The notes below the pieces were generated by a model. It did no database searches, was not told the DNA's origin, and saw only the letters and a list, made by a program, of their open reading frames with translations. 64,000 nucleotides of DNA from NCBI GenBank assembly GCA_963969595.1, contig OZ018417.1:2606501-2670500 (forward strand), given 5' to 3'. The position numbers were made by a program, and so were the translations under genes. Below are positions 1 through 12,330 of this stretch, in pieces; position 1 is the stretch's first letter, and every line of letters begins with the position of its first letter. This DNA comes from Neckera pumila (Eukaryota > Streptophyta > Bryopsida > Hypnales > Neckeraceae).

Positions 1-108
1 TCACCAGGATCGCAAAACCTCCCTTCCTTCAAGTGGTACCTCACAACGTCACACACGCATAGAAGTCCATTCAGATCCAGGATGATGTTGAGCCATTTCT
101 CTGTCAGC
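1..108 (-). pseudogene. Partial HAD/NIF-like exon at the left edge
   Basis: The minus strand shows a splice acceptor (ttacttccag) followed by an open stretch of about 35 codons that runs off the window edge. It contains the string ILDLNGLLC, which resembles motif I of HAD-superfamily phosphatases of the FCP1/NLI-interacting type (hhhDxDxT). The second aspartate is replaced by asparagine, so catalysis would be doubtful. It lies downstream, in coding order, of the decayed minus-strand gene at 861-5174 and may be its last exon. The words AATGGACTTCTAT recur at 2341-2353 just after that gene's long exon, which suggests a duplicated segment. Only the motif and the splice site are seen; the family call is an inference from a very short stretch. 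HAD-like is the best fit, chance is the alternative. Confidence 0.3.
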
Positions 109-348
109 CTGGAAGTAAATGGAGGAAGATTGTGGCATTCCGCCTCATGGGATCTCTCACTGCTATCCTGCTCATGACGAAAAGAGAAAAAGTGCAAATT
201 AAAAGGATGCACTTTGGACTACAAAATGGTTACTCCACCCGTGCTTTCAAGATAATGAACCACATCCACAAAGGGGAGAAAGCAAAAACAAGAATGCCAG
301 GTAGAAGACCACAGCAAGGACACTCAAATACACACATCACTATGTACA

Positions 349-669
349 TAACGCGTCCTGGACCCTGGCAACTAGAGATGCTGTAGTTGTCTCGACCAGG
401 GTATGCGACGAAGGCATTTTTGACTGAAAAGGAGGATTGTCTGGATTGTCCATCAGTAACCCGACGTCTCCACCATCAACAGTATGCTCCTCGACATTCT
501 TTCCCTCAGCAGATAACGAAGGAATCTCCAGCACTGGATCACCACTAACAGCAACAGACACGTTGAGCACACATGCAAGGGGAATCTCCGAATCCACAGC
601 AACATTTTGAGAATTGGATGCCATAGGGAGAGCAACAATTTCAGACATCAACGAGCTTGTGGCTGCGCC
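349..669 (-). pseudogene. Candidate exon, Ser/Val/Glu-rich, unknown function
   Basis: After an acceptor-like gatgtggcgcag on the minus strand there is an open frame of about 100 codons (for example MSEIVALPMAS) with no recognised domain. It lies between the end of the long minus-strand coding series (861) and the HAD-like exon at 1-108, all on one strand, so it may be an internal exon of the same transposon gene. The composition (acidic, Ser/Thr/Pro) continues that of the preceding low-complexity exon. It could also be a chance open frame, because no homologue or repeat copy in the window confirms it. Confidence 0.3.
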
Positions 670-825
670 ACATCAAGTAAAGAAATGATGTGTGAGAAAA
701 AATTATATATATTACAGTTTCTCGCTAGGAGATGAAATGTTACATTATATACAGCGCACTAGAAAAGTCTAGCCTATGAGCCTACTCCTGCAATCTGAAA
801 CGCCTACAAACGTGGAAAGGGAATT

Positions 826-3800
826 CAACTCGAATCGAGTTGAAGAGGAGGCTGAGAGAGTCACAGGGAAGAACCTGGAGGAATCTCAGTCACAGGCCCC
901 TGTGACTGCTCGGCCTCTAATCCCTGTTCGGTGACATCCGGCGGGACGAGGTCGGTGTTGGTGTCCGCAGCAACATCCTCGACATCCTCCTCATCCTGCG
1001 CTGGAACATCCTCCACTTCCTCCAGACCTTACTCGACAACGACTTCATGGAGCTAATCTGTGCAAGTCTCCGGGGCAGCGCAATCTTGCTCCTTGACCTG
1101 CAAAACTGGATTCTGGTCCTGTGATCCTTCGGTCGCAGCTCGTAGAGCATTGCTAGATGCCGGGGCAGCATCATCAGTTGCCGCATCTCGCCGAACTATA
1201 TCCACCTCCATACTGTCGGGACGCCGGTCGCATTCAACCTGGTTCGGATTGGAACCTGCCGACGATTGGGCCAGCATGTTCTGGGATGTCGATGGCACCC
1301 TAGTGAGGATCTCCAACCCTGTGCGAGCTTGCCTGGCACTATCAATTGACCCCTGGGGATGATTGGCGATTGCCAGTTGAGGAGTTCCTACAACCGGGTC
1401 CAGGGACATCAACGGTCTTGCACTGAACATCGGTTGCTCACGGTTGTCGCTGCCACCTTGGAGACAATCTCGGGAATATTCTACATGATCTCCTTGATCA
1501 TGTTCTTGTTCTCCCGACGCGCCCGCTTGTTTTCCTTCCTTTGCGCCTCACGCTCTTCCTTACGAGCCCTAGCCTCATTCTCATTGTTCTTTTGAATGAA
1601 GTCCATAATCCACTCCTGCGAGAGTGGAGTGGTCGGGGCTGGTAAGTCGGGCTTCCTCTTTGATGGGACATGCGGACGGGATTCTGGAGTGATATTATGT
1701 CTACCAGACGAGCCGGATGATCCCCGCATGTCACTACCCTCAGGCACATGCGCCAACTCGCCAACTGCTCCCGGCGTCAACTCCAAAACATCATCAGTGT
1801 CTGCACCGATGTTCACTGGAACAAAACTCTCAGACCCCCCAGGAATCTCGATGCAGTCGTCATCGGCTGGTTCCTTCTCCCTCCCGGACACAGACGGCCC
1901 CTTCGCCTCTGAGGTGGATATACCTTTCTCCTTACTTCCTTCATCTTCGTGCTCTTCGACAAAGTATGCCGACTCAAGGAAATCATCCTTGTCCATACTC
2001 TTGTACTCCAAGCACAAGTTGAGGAAGTCTTCCTTCTTCTTGCTCTCACCAACAAAGAAGTGGTCCAGCGACAGCATCTACATGACAAGACCAAAAGAGC
2101 AGTTAGGAATGCATGATCAACTCGAACCGAGTTAAAGAAGAATCCATGGCCGCTAGAGATCCAGAGGACATGTAAACAGGGAGTCAACTCGAACCGAGTT
2201 AAAGAGGAGGGATTCAGACATCTAAACTATCAGCATCCAAAACTGAAGTCGAACTCATCCACGCAACAAATATCATCTTTCCTCCCGCAAAATAGGAGAC
2301 CACCACGTCCCTCGGCGACACGAACAGTTGCAGGACGCTCAAATAGAAGTCCATTCATAGCTCCGTGTCATGTATCCGGTACTCCACCTCCACATTCTGC
2401 CGCTTCGTATTGTAATGCGATTTTGGTGAAACAGCAAATGATTTGGAAATGTAGTGGGTCTTCACGGCTGCCTCGTTCTTCACCAAAAACAACAGTTGGA
2501 CCGGATCTTTTGCTTTGGAGCTCCTCTCGGGGACGTCACCAATGCACTCGAATGCGGATGGAAGATAATCCGCGTAGCCAACTGAGTACGACTTGCCGAA
2601 ATCAGATGTCCTGATGGAACTCCGCAGGTCGACCTCAACATCCTTCTCACCAACAATCCACAGCCAGACCTCCGGGTCCGTGAGTTCCACCTTGACATCC
2701 TCCTCTAGGACAGTCATGAAACTGTCGTAGTATGAAGCATTGGCGCCCTTGTTTATAACTCCAAGGATATTCCTAAAGTCGATGACCACCAACTTTACCC
2801 TGGATTGCGAGGACTCATCCCATACAGCTACGTCCCACTCTCCGAGCTCATCATCATCCATGTTATAGGGCTTGAAGAATGCCTTAGCTTCAGGCTTCAC
2901 GAATTTGCCCTTGCTCGCCAAGAAGACCGTGAAGAACTCCTTTGCTGTAACTGACAATTCCTCCAGTGTCTTCTTCTTATTCGAAGGCATCTTCACCTGA
3001 GAGAAGAAGTGTTCCCCTGGACCAATGAGCAAGGTGTTCTTCGTGGCCTTGTTGACGCTGTAATCCCGCTTGAAGGCCTTCCATGCCTTCTTCTTCGGAT
3101 TTCCCTCGTTGTCAAAGAGCTTCAGCTTGGGATCCAAGTGATGCAGCTGTATCTTTACAGCAGCCTTCCTCTTTACCCTCTCAAGCCAGTCCTTTGCGGA
3201 GTAGCAGTCAAGGAGGATAGACTTTGGTGCCCTCATGACAACTTTCGGGTGTCCCGCAGTCCGCCGAGGAAACCTGTGAAGGATATGCAGCGCGAGCCTC
3301 CTCAGATCATCTTGTGTGCAGTTCCCAATCTACTTGAAGAACTCACGAGTCATCGCGCCATCCTTCGACGAGTCCCAGCCTTTGCAATACCTGAACTTCA
3401 TGAGCGAATCGGGATCGATAAGCTCTCCCTGAGCCTGGCTTGAGATGACCTCCGCCCATAGGTCGTAGATGTCTTGCTGAGCTGTGATTAGCTTGATTTC
3501 ATTGTGGATGTCTAGCTCCCTCTGGTTCTTCTTGCTAAGGTACCCCTGATTCTTCTTAATGTCAATCATGGCAAACCTCAGCTTGATTGCGTTCTTGAAT
3601 TCCTGCACATCCAGGTCCAACATACACGTCCTGTCAGCGACGGGACTTAATTCGAGACGAGTTAAACTAATTGGAATGAACTGACCTCTATAGAATTACG
3701 AGTTAACTCGAGACAAGTTAAAGCTAGCAGACTTACAGCGAAGAGCCTCTGGTTGTTGCCGTCAGCCTTCGACTTCTTTGCCGGTGTCACGGCCTTCTCC

Positions 3801-5860
3801 AGCGCTGTGGGCTCTCTTGGAGGCGGCGGGGATCCCATACTCGTCCAGACGAACCTGGATGCCAGGATGTTGGTGGACCAGGTTGGCAAGAAATTGTCGA
3901 AGTGGTTCACCCGATTGTAGTAGGCCGACACTTTCCTGATTAGACTATTGTCTTTGTGCCACACAACAAAGCACTCCCATTTCAGAAACTTAGCCTTCTT
4001 ATCTTCGGGCACCTTATTCATCTTCTGCATTCTCTTGGACGCCTCTATGCAGTGCTATCCGTTTACCATCCAGAACTTCCCGACCTGAACTTCCTCAAAC
4101 TTTTCAGGCTTCGCCGTGACAAGCTGCGGATATGCACAGAGAGTCATCTTCTTGTCAGGGTCAAGCATGTTGATGAGGTAATTCAGGGTCTTCTGAACAC
4201 CTTGCTCTTCCAACACTCGGATGTTCAGTGTTTGTGGTGGCGTCTCCAGCTGATCGATTGATATTTTGAACTTGTGCCTAATCTTTGGTATGTACAGCTC
4301 AGTGCATGCCGACCAGTACTCTGCGAAGTGTTTGCATGCTTCCTCGTAGTCGATCTCCTTCACGATTCCGCCGAGGTCTTGCAGGATATCTACAAGCTCT
4401 GAGGCCATGCTACTCTCGGGCACCAGGAGGTTCTTTGAAATGGTCTTCTTTGCCTTCCCTTTCGATGCAAGTGGTGGTGTCTTTGAAGGTTCCCCTCTGC
4501 CGAAGCGATCCGTCTGCTTCATGCGAGTGTGGCTCCTACCCGTCTCCGGGTCACCACGATGAGGGATCCCTGGCTTCCTCCCTGACTACTGTAATCTCTG
4601 GTCAAGGACATGGGCTGCATCCTCAGGGACTTGTTCTTCAACTCCATCTTCATGTGGTCAAACCCCTTGATCAGGCCATTCACTCTTGAAGCTAGAGTGA
4701 TGGATGTCAAAGGACTCCCATCCCTTGCTTTCTACCTCTTCTCCTTCATATGTTGCTCAATCTTCTTCTGCAGCCCCTGGTAGCTCGTCCCTTCCAGTGT
4801 CCTGTAGTAGTCGGAGACACTGAAGGTGATCTGTCTGTTGTTTACCATGTACGAGAAGATGTACTCCTCAGTCTGATCTGGCTCCTGCGTCCTGCAACAG
4901 ACGAATATTAACCCATTTGGCCCTGTGGTGACCTCTCTTACAACCTCCATAAGTGTCACCGGCAGGTTGTCATCGACCTTTTTGTACTTCGTCCTGAAGG
5001 ACAAGTTCGAGTTCATGGGGACAAGAGCGAGGGTCCAGTGGTCGACTTCTTCAGGTTCCTTCCACTCCCAGCATTCTCCCAGCATGTCGGTCTCCTCGTA
5101 CTCGTCTCTGTTCTCGTCAGGAATCTCGAAGTGCTTCAGGTAAACCTCTAGTCCCTTGGTCTGCGCCTCCATTTCTGCAAATCCAGGACAAGAGCACATG
5201 TTAACTCGAACCGAGTTAAAACCAGGAGATTTCTACTGACAACGCTCTATTGTCCTACTTATTATTCCTAGTAAATCCAGTTATAACGAACGCCTATTCA
5301 TGACGGCCTCTGTTATCCGAGTGATAATCGTCTATCCTAGATCATTGGGAGTTCTCTAACTTGGTGAACTTGTCACAAGGCTGACGTCCTTTGTTCTGTT
5401 CACATGATTCATATCGGAGGGCCTTTTAACTCAAGACAAGTTAAACCTTCTTCATCGGATGTTGATGTTTGTGCATTCCTATACCTTCTATGTCTTTGAT
5501 TAATAATTTAGCAGTCTTATCTCTTGTTGAATTAGCTTTAGCTGCTGAATCTTCTTGATTGTAGGGTCTGGGAAGTGATTTTTAACTCGAGCCGAGTTAA
5601 AGCTGTTGGTTTTTTCCGCAACTTCGGTGTTTCTTCTATATTCGCATGTCTTTGGTATTGGTGTGCCGCTCCTGTTGGAGATGAAACTTCCATTCCTTGA
5701 AGCCTCTTATCTCGTCTCGAGTTAAGTTTCTGTAACTCGTTACCTTAATTATGGTATCTATCGAGTTAAACTTCCGTCAAGTTAAATACGCGTCGACTGA
5801 AACCTACATTTTTGGGGTTATCACAGACGTTCAGACATTTAACTCGACTGAAGTTTAACT
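826..5860. repeat. Palindrome family TTAACTCGAnYCGAGTTAA, left cluster
   Basis: Clear copies of a roughly 20-bp palindrome lie at 826-842, 2118-2136, 2185-2203, 3646-3666, 3702-3722, 5201-5220, 5425-5445 and 5581-5600. Degenerate copies lie near 5709, 5760 and 5838. The arms are TTTAACTCG and CGAGTTAAA around a 2-4 bp centre. They sit in introns and in the 5' flank of the minus-strand gene, never inside its long coding blocks. The same palindrome reappears only at 13.3-14.0 kb, upstream of the DUF7869-type transposase. The likely role, by analogy with subterminal motifs of hAT and CACTA elements, is as binding sites for the element's own protein; that is inference. Confidence 0.8.
861..5174 (-). 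pseudogene. Decayed multi-exon gene of the palindrome-bearing transposon
   Basis: A long coding series reads from an acceptor (ggatttgcag) and ATG at about 5171 down to a TGA at 861. Blocks are 5174-4560, 4550-3737, 3624-2355, 2077-1440 and 1430-861. Adjacent blocks stay in the same frame across stops at 4732 (TAG), 4055 (TAG), 3330 (TAG), 1481 (TAG), 1053 (TAG) and 1029 (TAA); glutamine fits each. Single-base frameshifts lie near 4555 and 1440. A donor (ctgtaagtct) at about 3736 begins an intron. The encoded protein has an unrecognised N-terminal half, a globular middle (block 3236-2355) and a charged, coiled, proline/serine-rich end with a basic KRxRRENK stretch. Palindromes of the TTAACTCG type lie in its introns and 5' flank, tying it to the divergent DUF7869-type transposase at 14 kb. 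I recognise no family. It is probably the accessory or passenger gene of that transposon. Confidence 0.55.
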
Positions 5861-5869
5861 TGTACATAG

Positions 5870-6805
5870 CAATGGACATAGAAAACTACAAAATCTAAAT
5901 ACCAGAACTGGAAATCAATTCAAAATATACCTAATGCAAGCAACAAATGCAAATCCTAGTGACAAGACTAATGCAATCAGCAAAAATTCAAGAAACCAGA
6001 AGCAAAATGCAAGAATTCAACTGCGAAACCTAAACCAAAACTAGAAGACTGTTGAATCCAATTGAGTGCCCAGACCTCAAACATCCAATTTTGAAAAAAC
6101 CATTACCACAACTAGGTCGCCCAGCAAAATCAAAATTCTAAGTTGCAACAGAAACCACTGCACCACAATGCATGTACGTGGGAACCTTACGGAAGCAGCA
6201 CGTCCACAAGCACAAGCAATTACATTCAATGCAGCAATCCACAAGCACGCAACTACATTCAGTGCACGAATGAAAACAAACAAAAACTCTTGTCCAGCAC
6301 AGAATGAAAACAAACAAGAACTCTTGTCCAGCACGTACCAGCAAAGCTCCACCAAAAAAGTTTAGTCGCATACACAATGAAGCAAGAGCTCCACCGAAAA
6401 CCCCAGCAAAGCTCCCGCCTACACGAGGTGGCAAGACAAACACCATGCCGAAGTCGCCCAGCTCCACCTCCACGACTTGACGACGCACCCCAAAGCGCGC
6501 CCAGGTCGCGCAGCAGGAGGTTGACAAGCACAAATCCGGAACCGCAGAAATCAAAGTCAGCGCAAGTTGCAGCAGAAATGAAGGAACTTGACACAAAAGC
6601 ACACAAAAACTGGGAAAAGCGCAAAATCACGGAAGGAATGAAGTCGCACAAGAATTGCCAGGAATGGCGGATCAGGGTTTCCAGACAACAGCCAGGGTTT
6701 CCAGACAACAGCCAGGGTTTCCAGACAACACCACCGCGCCGCCCATTGCGAACCCTAAACCGTGGCCCTTTGACCGTGGCCCATACACTGTGGCCTTATG
6801 TCACT
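5870..6805. other. Non-coding spacer with a 22-bp triplet repeat
   Basis: Between the 5' flank of the minus-strand gene and the nested TTAA-type element I see no convincing gene. Open frames on both strands at 6066-6826 overlap each other and have low-complexity composition. A tandem of three 22-bp units (core CCAGACAACAGCCAGGGTTT) lies at 6679-6735. Confidence 0.5.
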
Positions 6806-6809
6806 TTAA

Positions 6810-9800
6810 CACCTAAAGTTCCATGACTATGTTTTCACCAAGAACCCTCAAAAAGTGTCATTTTTAGTACAAACACCAAATTTTTGAAAAAAAGCTTACG
6901 ATTACATGTGTCAGCAAAATTCATTAAGACCTTTTTTTTGGCCCTACACAAACTCACTTATTGATGAAAATATGTCCCAAATGATGGTGCTTGTTTGGAT
7001 TTTTTTTTCCTTGATAAAAAGGCTACATGCCCAAAAATTTTCACTTCATTTGGAATTGTAAAATACATAGGGAAAAAAATAGAAAGTGCATAGCAAAAAA
7101 AAAGGATTCAAAATACGAAATTGTCAAAAATTTAATTATGGCATTGAAAAATTCTAATCCTACAATTGCAATGGTGTAATAAATAATGTACATCCTTTGA
7201 TTTTATTTTTTGCAACAAATATTGAAAAATGAATAACATGAAGGACTTCAAAATTTAATTTGGAGTCAAGAATCCAGAACTGCCCACAAACTAGAAATCT
7301 TCATAACTTTTGACTCATAGATCAAAAGGGGTGGATTCAAAGCTTTTTACGTACATATAACTCTAGAAAACCAATTTGAAGTTGGTGTTTTTGAAAGAAG
7401 TGAATTCTTTTTATTTGCCCAGACTGACTAGTTAGAAAAAATAGTAATACATTAGGCCATAACTGTTGACTCACATTTCCAAATGTGATGAAATTCAGTG
7501 CGTACAAAAGATAGTAATATATTAGGCCATATACGTACATGTGACAATAGATCATTTACATCTCATGCTGAAATTTAAATAAAATGTCCATGCAAGGATT
7601 ATTTTTCAGTTGCACTTATTTAATGACATTCGGAAATGTGAGTCAAAAGTTATGGCCTAATAATTATGTGGGTTTTTTTGGTAACTAGGCAGATAGAGGA
7701 AATTAAAAAGCATACCTTTTCTCAGAAACGAAACTTTGAAATTTGTTTTCCAAACTTATATACACATAAAAAACTTTGAACAATTCCATTTTGATCAATG
7801 AGTCAAAAGTTATGAAGGTTTAGGAATGGTTTTACCAAAGACGTTTGGAAATTCACGTTTAGAACTTGCCAATTTAGACAAATAATCTTTGAAGCATTTT
7901 GGAACATTCGTGCAATTGCTCATTTTTGAAAAATACTGCACAAAATGTAGGTCTCGAATAGTAGTTTGACCTCAATTGAGTACTTTAGTTAATATCTTTA
8001 AGTAGTGTATGCACACTGAGAAGATGGCACAAAGTACCTATTTAAGTGCTTGAGTTCGAGGTCAGCAATTATGAAGACTATTGACCACAACTATAAAGCA
8101 AAGAGAAATATAATTGTGCAAATCTACAATTAATCATATGGAAAGAAAAGCTATAAAGTTATTTTTTAAATAATTCAATTGAAATACCATGTATCATATA
8201 ATTGAAGGAACTTATTTTGTGCTTCCAACAATATATTGATTTGAGTTTCAATAATTTATAAAAAGCAGTGACCGAAACTTCTAGCAGGTTGGACTCCAAA
8301 GTTTGGAGTGGATCACTATATATATACTCTATACCCCAGCCTGTGTGACGAAGGGTATAGAATGTACATACAATGATCCACTAAAGATTCTTTAGAAGAC
8401 TATTTATCACTCTAGCAATTACAAAAGGGATCCTATTATAAAATTGGACCCTGCACTTTAATGACAACCAATATCAGAAGCCATAGAGTTTGAATTTAAA
8501 GGGCTTAATAAAACAAAACCTTAAATCCTAAAACTTGTTTAAAGATTACAGTCCTCAATTCCAAAATTATTATACACCAAAATACGAATTCAATAAGGTA
8601 CATGATTATTTTTATTGAATCTGTTTGCTTAATTAGATAATATTTTTTAAATTTTAAAGCAACCAGGTAGTATTTCATTTAATAAACTACAAAATTTTTT
8701 AATTTGTAGAACATATCCAATATATTAATATATAAATGGTCCTTCATATGTGGAAATGTCAAAGTAACACTCATAAATAATGAAGCTTCTTAAAATTTTT
8801 ATTTCTGCTAGACTCTAAACTCAATTCTCTACTAAAAAGACTTTGAAGCTCGAAACTTTGTAGTGCAAAAATTTAAAGTTAAAAATTATCAAAGTCAAAA
8901 AATGTAGTCCCGCAATGTGCTGGAAAATTTGTTTTTTTCACTTTCAAAGCAGATATCTTGGAATCTGTGCAGTCAAAAATTTTGGAAGTTTTTGTACACA
9001 CTCTCATACTAGTTAGGTGTAACATTCTATGGCTACATGTGAGAATTTCAAATGTTTTTCAAGGTTTATCAAATTTTTTTTTTTCCTATAGAAATGACAA
9101 GAAAAGGGCACTCATAAAAAGGACCTGGGTCCTTCAGGGGTTAAAGTAGAAGGGTGAAAAAGAAAATTTGAACATAATAGAAGTCAGAACTTGTGAGAAT
9201 GGAATGAGTTTTATATTATGATCATAGATTTCAAAAATATCAATCATTTACAACTTGTCGGACCGTAGAGTTCTTACTATACACTTACGTGCATTTTTGA
9301 AATCATTCACATGTAGTATATTACTTGCTTAACACAAAATAGATAGCAATCACTCCATCTGTCTCAAAATAAAATTGGTATTTTGTTTGTATTTTTTCAA
9401 AAAAACATTGGAGTTTTTTTTAAACAGAGGGAGCATTCAATTTTTTAAGATCATTTTGTTCTGTATTACTTTCAAAAGTTAAAGAATGCATAGTATTTGA
9501 TGATTGAATTTTTCTTATTACATGGGATTTGTTACAATTACTTCTACAGTCAAGGTTTTTTGCCATGAAAAAAAATAAAATTTTGTTGGTTGTCTTGTGC
9601 TTCATCATCTTCACAAATTTATCACATATGAGTAAATTTAATTACTTCTGTCTTCCAAACCCAATAAAAATAGGTAAGAAAGGACTATAGATATGTGAGA
9701 TTTCTAATTTTTAAATTCAAATTTCAGGTCTTCTTTTATAAAATTAGGTCCTCTACAAGTCAAAATATAGAACATTTTGTTTTTTAACACCCATGGCTTT

Positions 9801-11764
9801 TCATGATTTTTGAAGAGTCTTCATGACTTGTACATAAAATTTATGACATTGACTTCAAGTGTCATTTAAATTTAGATCGTGGGATATTCATTTGCTGTAG
9901 ATGGGATAATTATGTTAAATACATAATTGGAGTGTTGAGGATAATTCTCATGTCTGTCTCAATTCAGTGAATTTGTCAATAGGTTTAGGAGTTGACTCAA
10001 CGGACCTCTAATTGAGAACTTCCCTCTTGTAAGCACTGTTGCATGCGTGTTGGTTGATTTCCGATGAGCCAATTTTTGGGAACATATTTAAATTCAGCAA
10101 CTTATATGGCAGCACCTATGAATGATTTCAACCTTGGCACTGCACAATAATATTTTGCATTACAAAGAAGCTTTCGCTCTAAAGCTTGACATCAATTCCA
10201 CCGTGGACATTCAAATTATTCCACTTGTGAATGTGCAAAATCTTATGTAGCACCGCGCTCCTTTGTGGAGAAAAATTAGCTTTGTTGCAAGGCTTAGCTT
10301 GTGGCTCTCTTATTTGTGAGTGTAGTTGTCCATACGTACGTTGATTGTTTTCAAGTGTGACAATGCGACCTTCAATGATCCATTCGTCACCCTTGTTCAA
10401 AATTCCAAGAGCCATGTATAGAAAACAATTGTTGTTTCCCCTAACTTTTTTAAATAATTCAAGTGATTGCAAGCAAGGATTTTTAGCCAAGAATATGTGC
10501 AATTGATACTTTTGTTCAGTGGAACTGAGAAGGAAATTGGTATCTTCCGAGGTGTGAAGTGCTTGGACGGTGACTAAAATTGGGAAGCCTGTACTATTAG
10601 TCTTCCAAGGTGCAGCAGCAACATGCTCATCAGTGGAGACGCAACCCAAACTCAGTTACGTGCGCCTAATTCGATTTTTGTTTGTTTTTATTTTTACATA
10701 AGCCATTGTTCAACACTTACCATGGCTTGTGAGACTCAGAGTGACCAAAACCGCAATTTCTGAGTTTTTGACTACAAACCCTGAGCTCTAATTGGGACCC
10801 GTAGGGGGAAAACGCAAGAGTTATACCCCTCAAAAAAATGCAGGAATTTTTTATTTTTCACATATTATTAATATTTTTAATTCTAATTTCATATTTGCAA
10901 TCAAAGGCCCCAAATTAGCTAGGGGAGGTTTAGGGTTAATCCCTAGACACAACTCAAAATAGGGGCAAGATTTTTCGTTTATCCCCACGAATTTATGCAT
11001 TTTCACCTTGCGAGTCCCAGTTTGAATGCCAGATTTAACGTTTTTTGCCTTACACCATTACCCTAAACTTCAAAATGTGGTGTATTACTTAACCTACTCT
11101 TTGAACAAATAAAATGTAAATGTGGTATAATGTTTTAGTCGTTGCATTCAGAAAAGGGCCAAGAAAAGGGTCTACAAGTTTGTGGGTAGTTATGGATTTT
11201 GTACACTAAAATAAACTTTGAAGTCCTTTATCTTACTCAATTTTCAATAATTAAAAAAAAATAAAAATCCAAGGATGTAGATTATTTATTACAACATGGC
11301 CACCATGGGGATCAGCATTTTCAAATTACATAATTAAATTCTTGACAATTTTGTGTTTTGAATCATTTTCTACTACTATCTACTTACTATTTTTTTCCTA
11401 TATGTTGTACAGTTTCAAATGAAGTGAAAATTTTCAAGCATGTAGCCAACTTGTCTTGGAAGAAGAATCCAGAAAAGCACCATCATTTTGGAATTTTTGT
11501 AATCAACAAGTGAGCTTGTGGAGTGCTGCTGCCCTGTTTTTTGCAGTTCCAGAAACATGGTTTTAGTAACTTTGAAAGCTTATATCTTGCAATCCCGGCG
11601 GTGGAAATTCCTGAAATTTTTAACATATGTTTTCAAGTCACCATACTACAAGATCCTATGGTTACATATGCCAAAAATTTTATTTTTTCAAAATTGGATA
11701 CTTGTACTCAAAATGATAGTTTTTGAGCGTTTTCGGTGAGAACATAGTCATGGAACTTTAGGGG
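6810..11764. mobile_element. Long-TIR, TTAA-type DNA element (about 5 kb), decayed
   Basis: The left end reads TTAA then CACCTAAAGTTCCATGAC; the reverse complement of the right end reads CCCCTAAAGTTCCATGACTA, followed on the plus strand by TTAC, a decayed TTAA. The inverted similarity continues for several hundred bases (for example the GTACAAACACC segment on the left against GTACAAGTATCC on the right, and gatggtgctt against aagcaccatc further in), so the terminal repeats are long. A second outward-facing end (ccttcaggggTTAA) at 9131-9144 shows a nested or duplicated copy. The interior is AT-rich and mostly without genes. TTAA targets with CCC-starting termini fit the piggyBac or Kolobok superfamilies; no transposase is visible to decide. 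It separates the two palindrome clusters and so split an older element. Confidence 0.65.
10179..10649 (-). CDS. Hypothetical 156-codon open frame inside the TTAA-type element
   Basis: This is an uninterrupted frame in an otherwise stop-dense, AT-rich interval. It is less AT-rich than its surroundings and contains no obvious repeats. The predicted product (starting MGCVSTDEH, with KYQLHIFLAKNP in the middle) has no domain that I recognise. It may be a remaining exon of the element's own protein or a captured host fragment. The methionine chosen is simply the first one. A chance open frame cannot be excluded. Confidence 0.3.
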   Translation of the reverse strand: MGCVSTDEHVAAAPWKTNSTGFPILVTVQALHTSEDTNFLLSSTEQKYQLHIFLAKNPCLQSLELFKKVRGNNNCFLYMALGILNKGDEWIIEGRIVTLENNQRTYGQLHSQIREPQAKPCNKANFSPQRSAVLHKILHIHKWNNLNVHGGIDVKL

Positions 11765-12330
11765 TTACATGAAATTTTTTTCAAAAATGAGTAGCAATCT
11801 ATGTGGTACAATTGAGTTAGTATATTTTTCTTTGCGCTGCTCAATTCCAGATGAATCCAAAAAAATTTAAGCATGTACTAAATTTGTCGAGGAAATAAAA
11901 TTCCAGAGAAGCACCACGATTTTGGACATTCATTCATAGGAATGTGGGCATCTGAAGTGTAGCCCCCTTATTTTCCAGAGAGCCAAATAAATGCTTTCAT
12001 TGAATTTCAATGTTGGAAGTTGCAGTCCATGGCTCCACGCGGTGGAAAATTCTGAAAATTTTACCACATGTTTTCAGTTCACCATAGTAGAAAACTTTTC
12101 GGTACATGTGAGGGAAAAAAAAATTCCCCAAGAATTGGGTACTTGGACTTAGAATGACATGTGTTCAATATTTCGGTGAAGACATATTCATCGAACTTGA
12201 GGATATTCAATTATTGGTCATCAATTTTTGTTTTCCAAGAGCTTTCATGCCTTACCCTAAAGACCCCGACCCTGAACCCTACCCTAATCCTGAACCCTAT
12301 ACCCTAACCAAACCCTGAACCTTTTTGCTC
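11765..12330. repeat. Degenerate extra copy of the TTAA-element terminus, then CCCTAA-rich tract
   Basis: From 11810 to about 12205 the sequence repeats the last 400 bases of the preceding element in diverged form. Shared words include gaagcaccac, ttttggacatt, the CCATAGTAGAA segment and a final cggtgaagacatattcatcgaac. It is followed at 12249-12325 by a degenerate tract of ccctaaa, ccctacc and ccctaatcc units that resembles plant telomere repeats but is irregular. Confidence 0.5.

Noticed and set aside
6066..6826. Overlapping open frames on both strands
   Set aside because: They shadow each other, have low-complexity composition and show no domain or splice support.
6810..9140. A shorter TTAA element with exact TTAA on both sides
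   Set aside because: The right terminus at 9140 matches the left end poorly beyond 10 bp, whereas the terminus at 11764 matches over a long distance.
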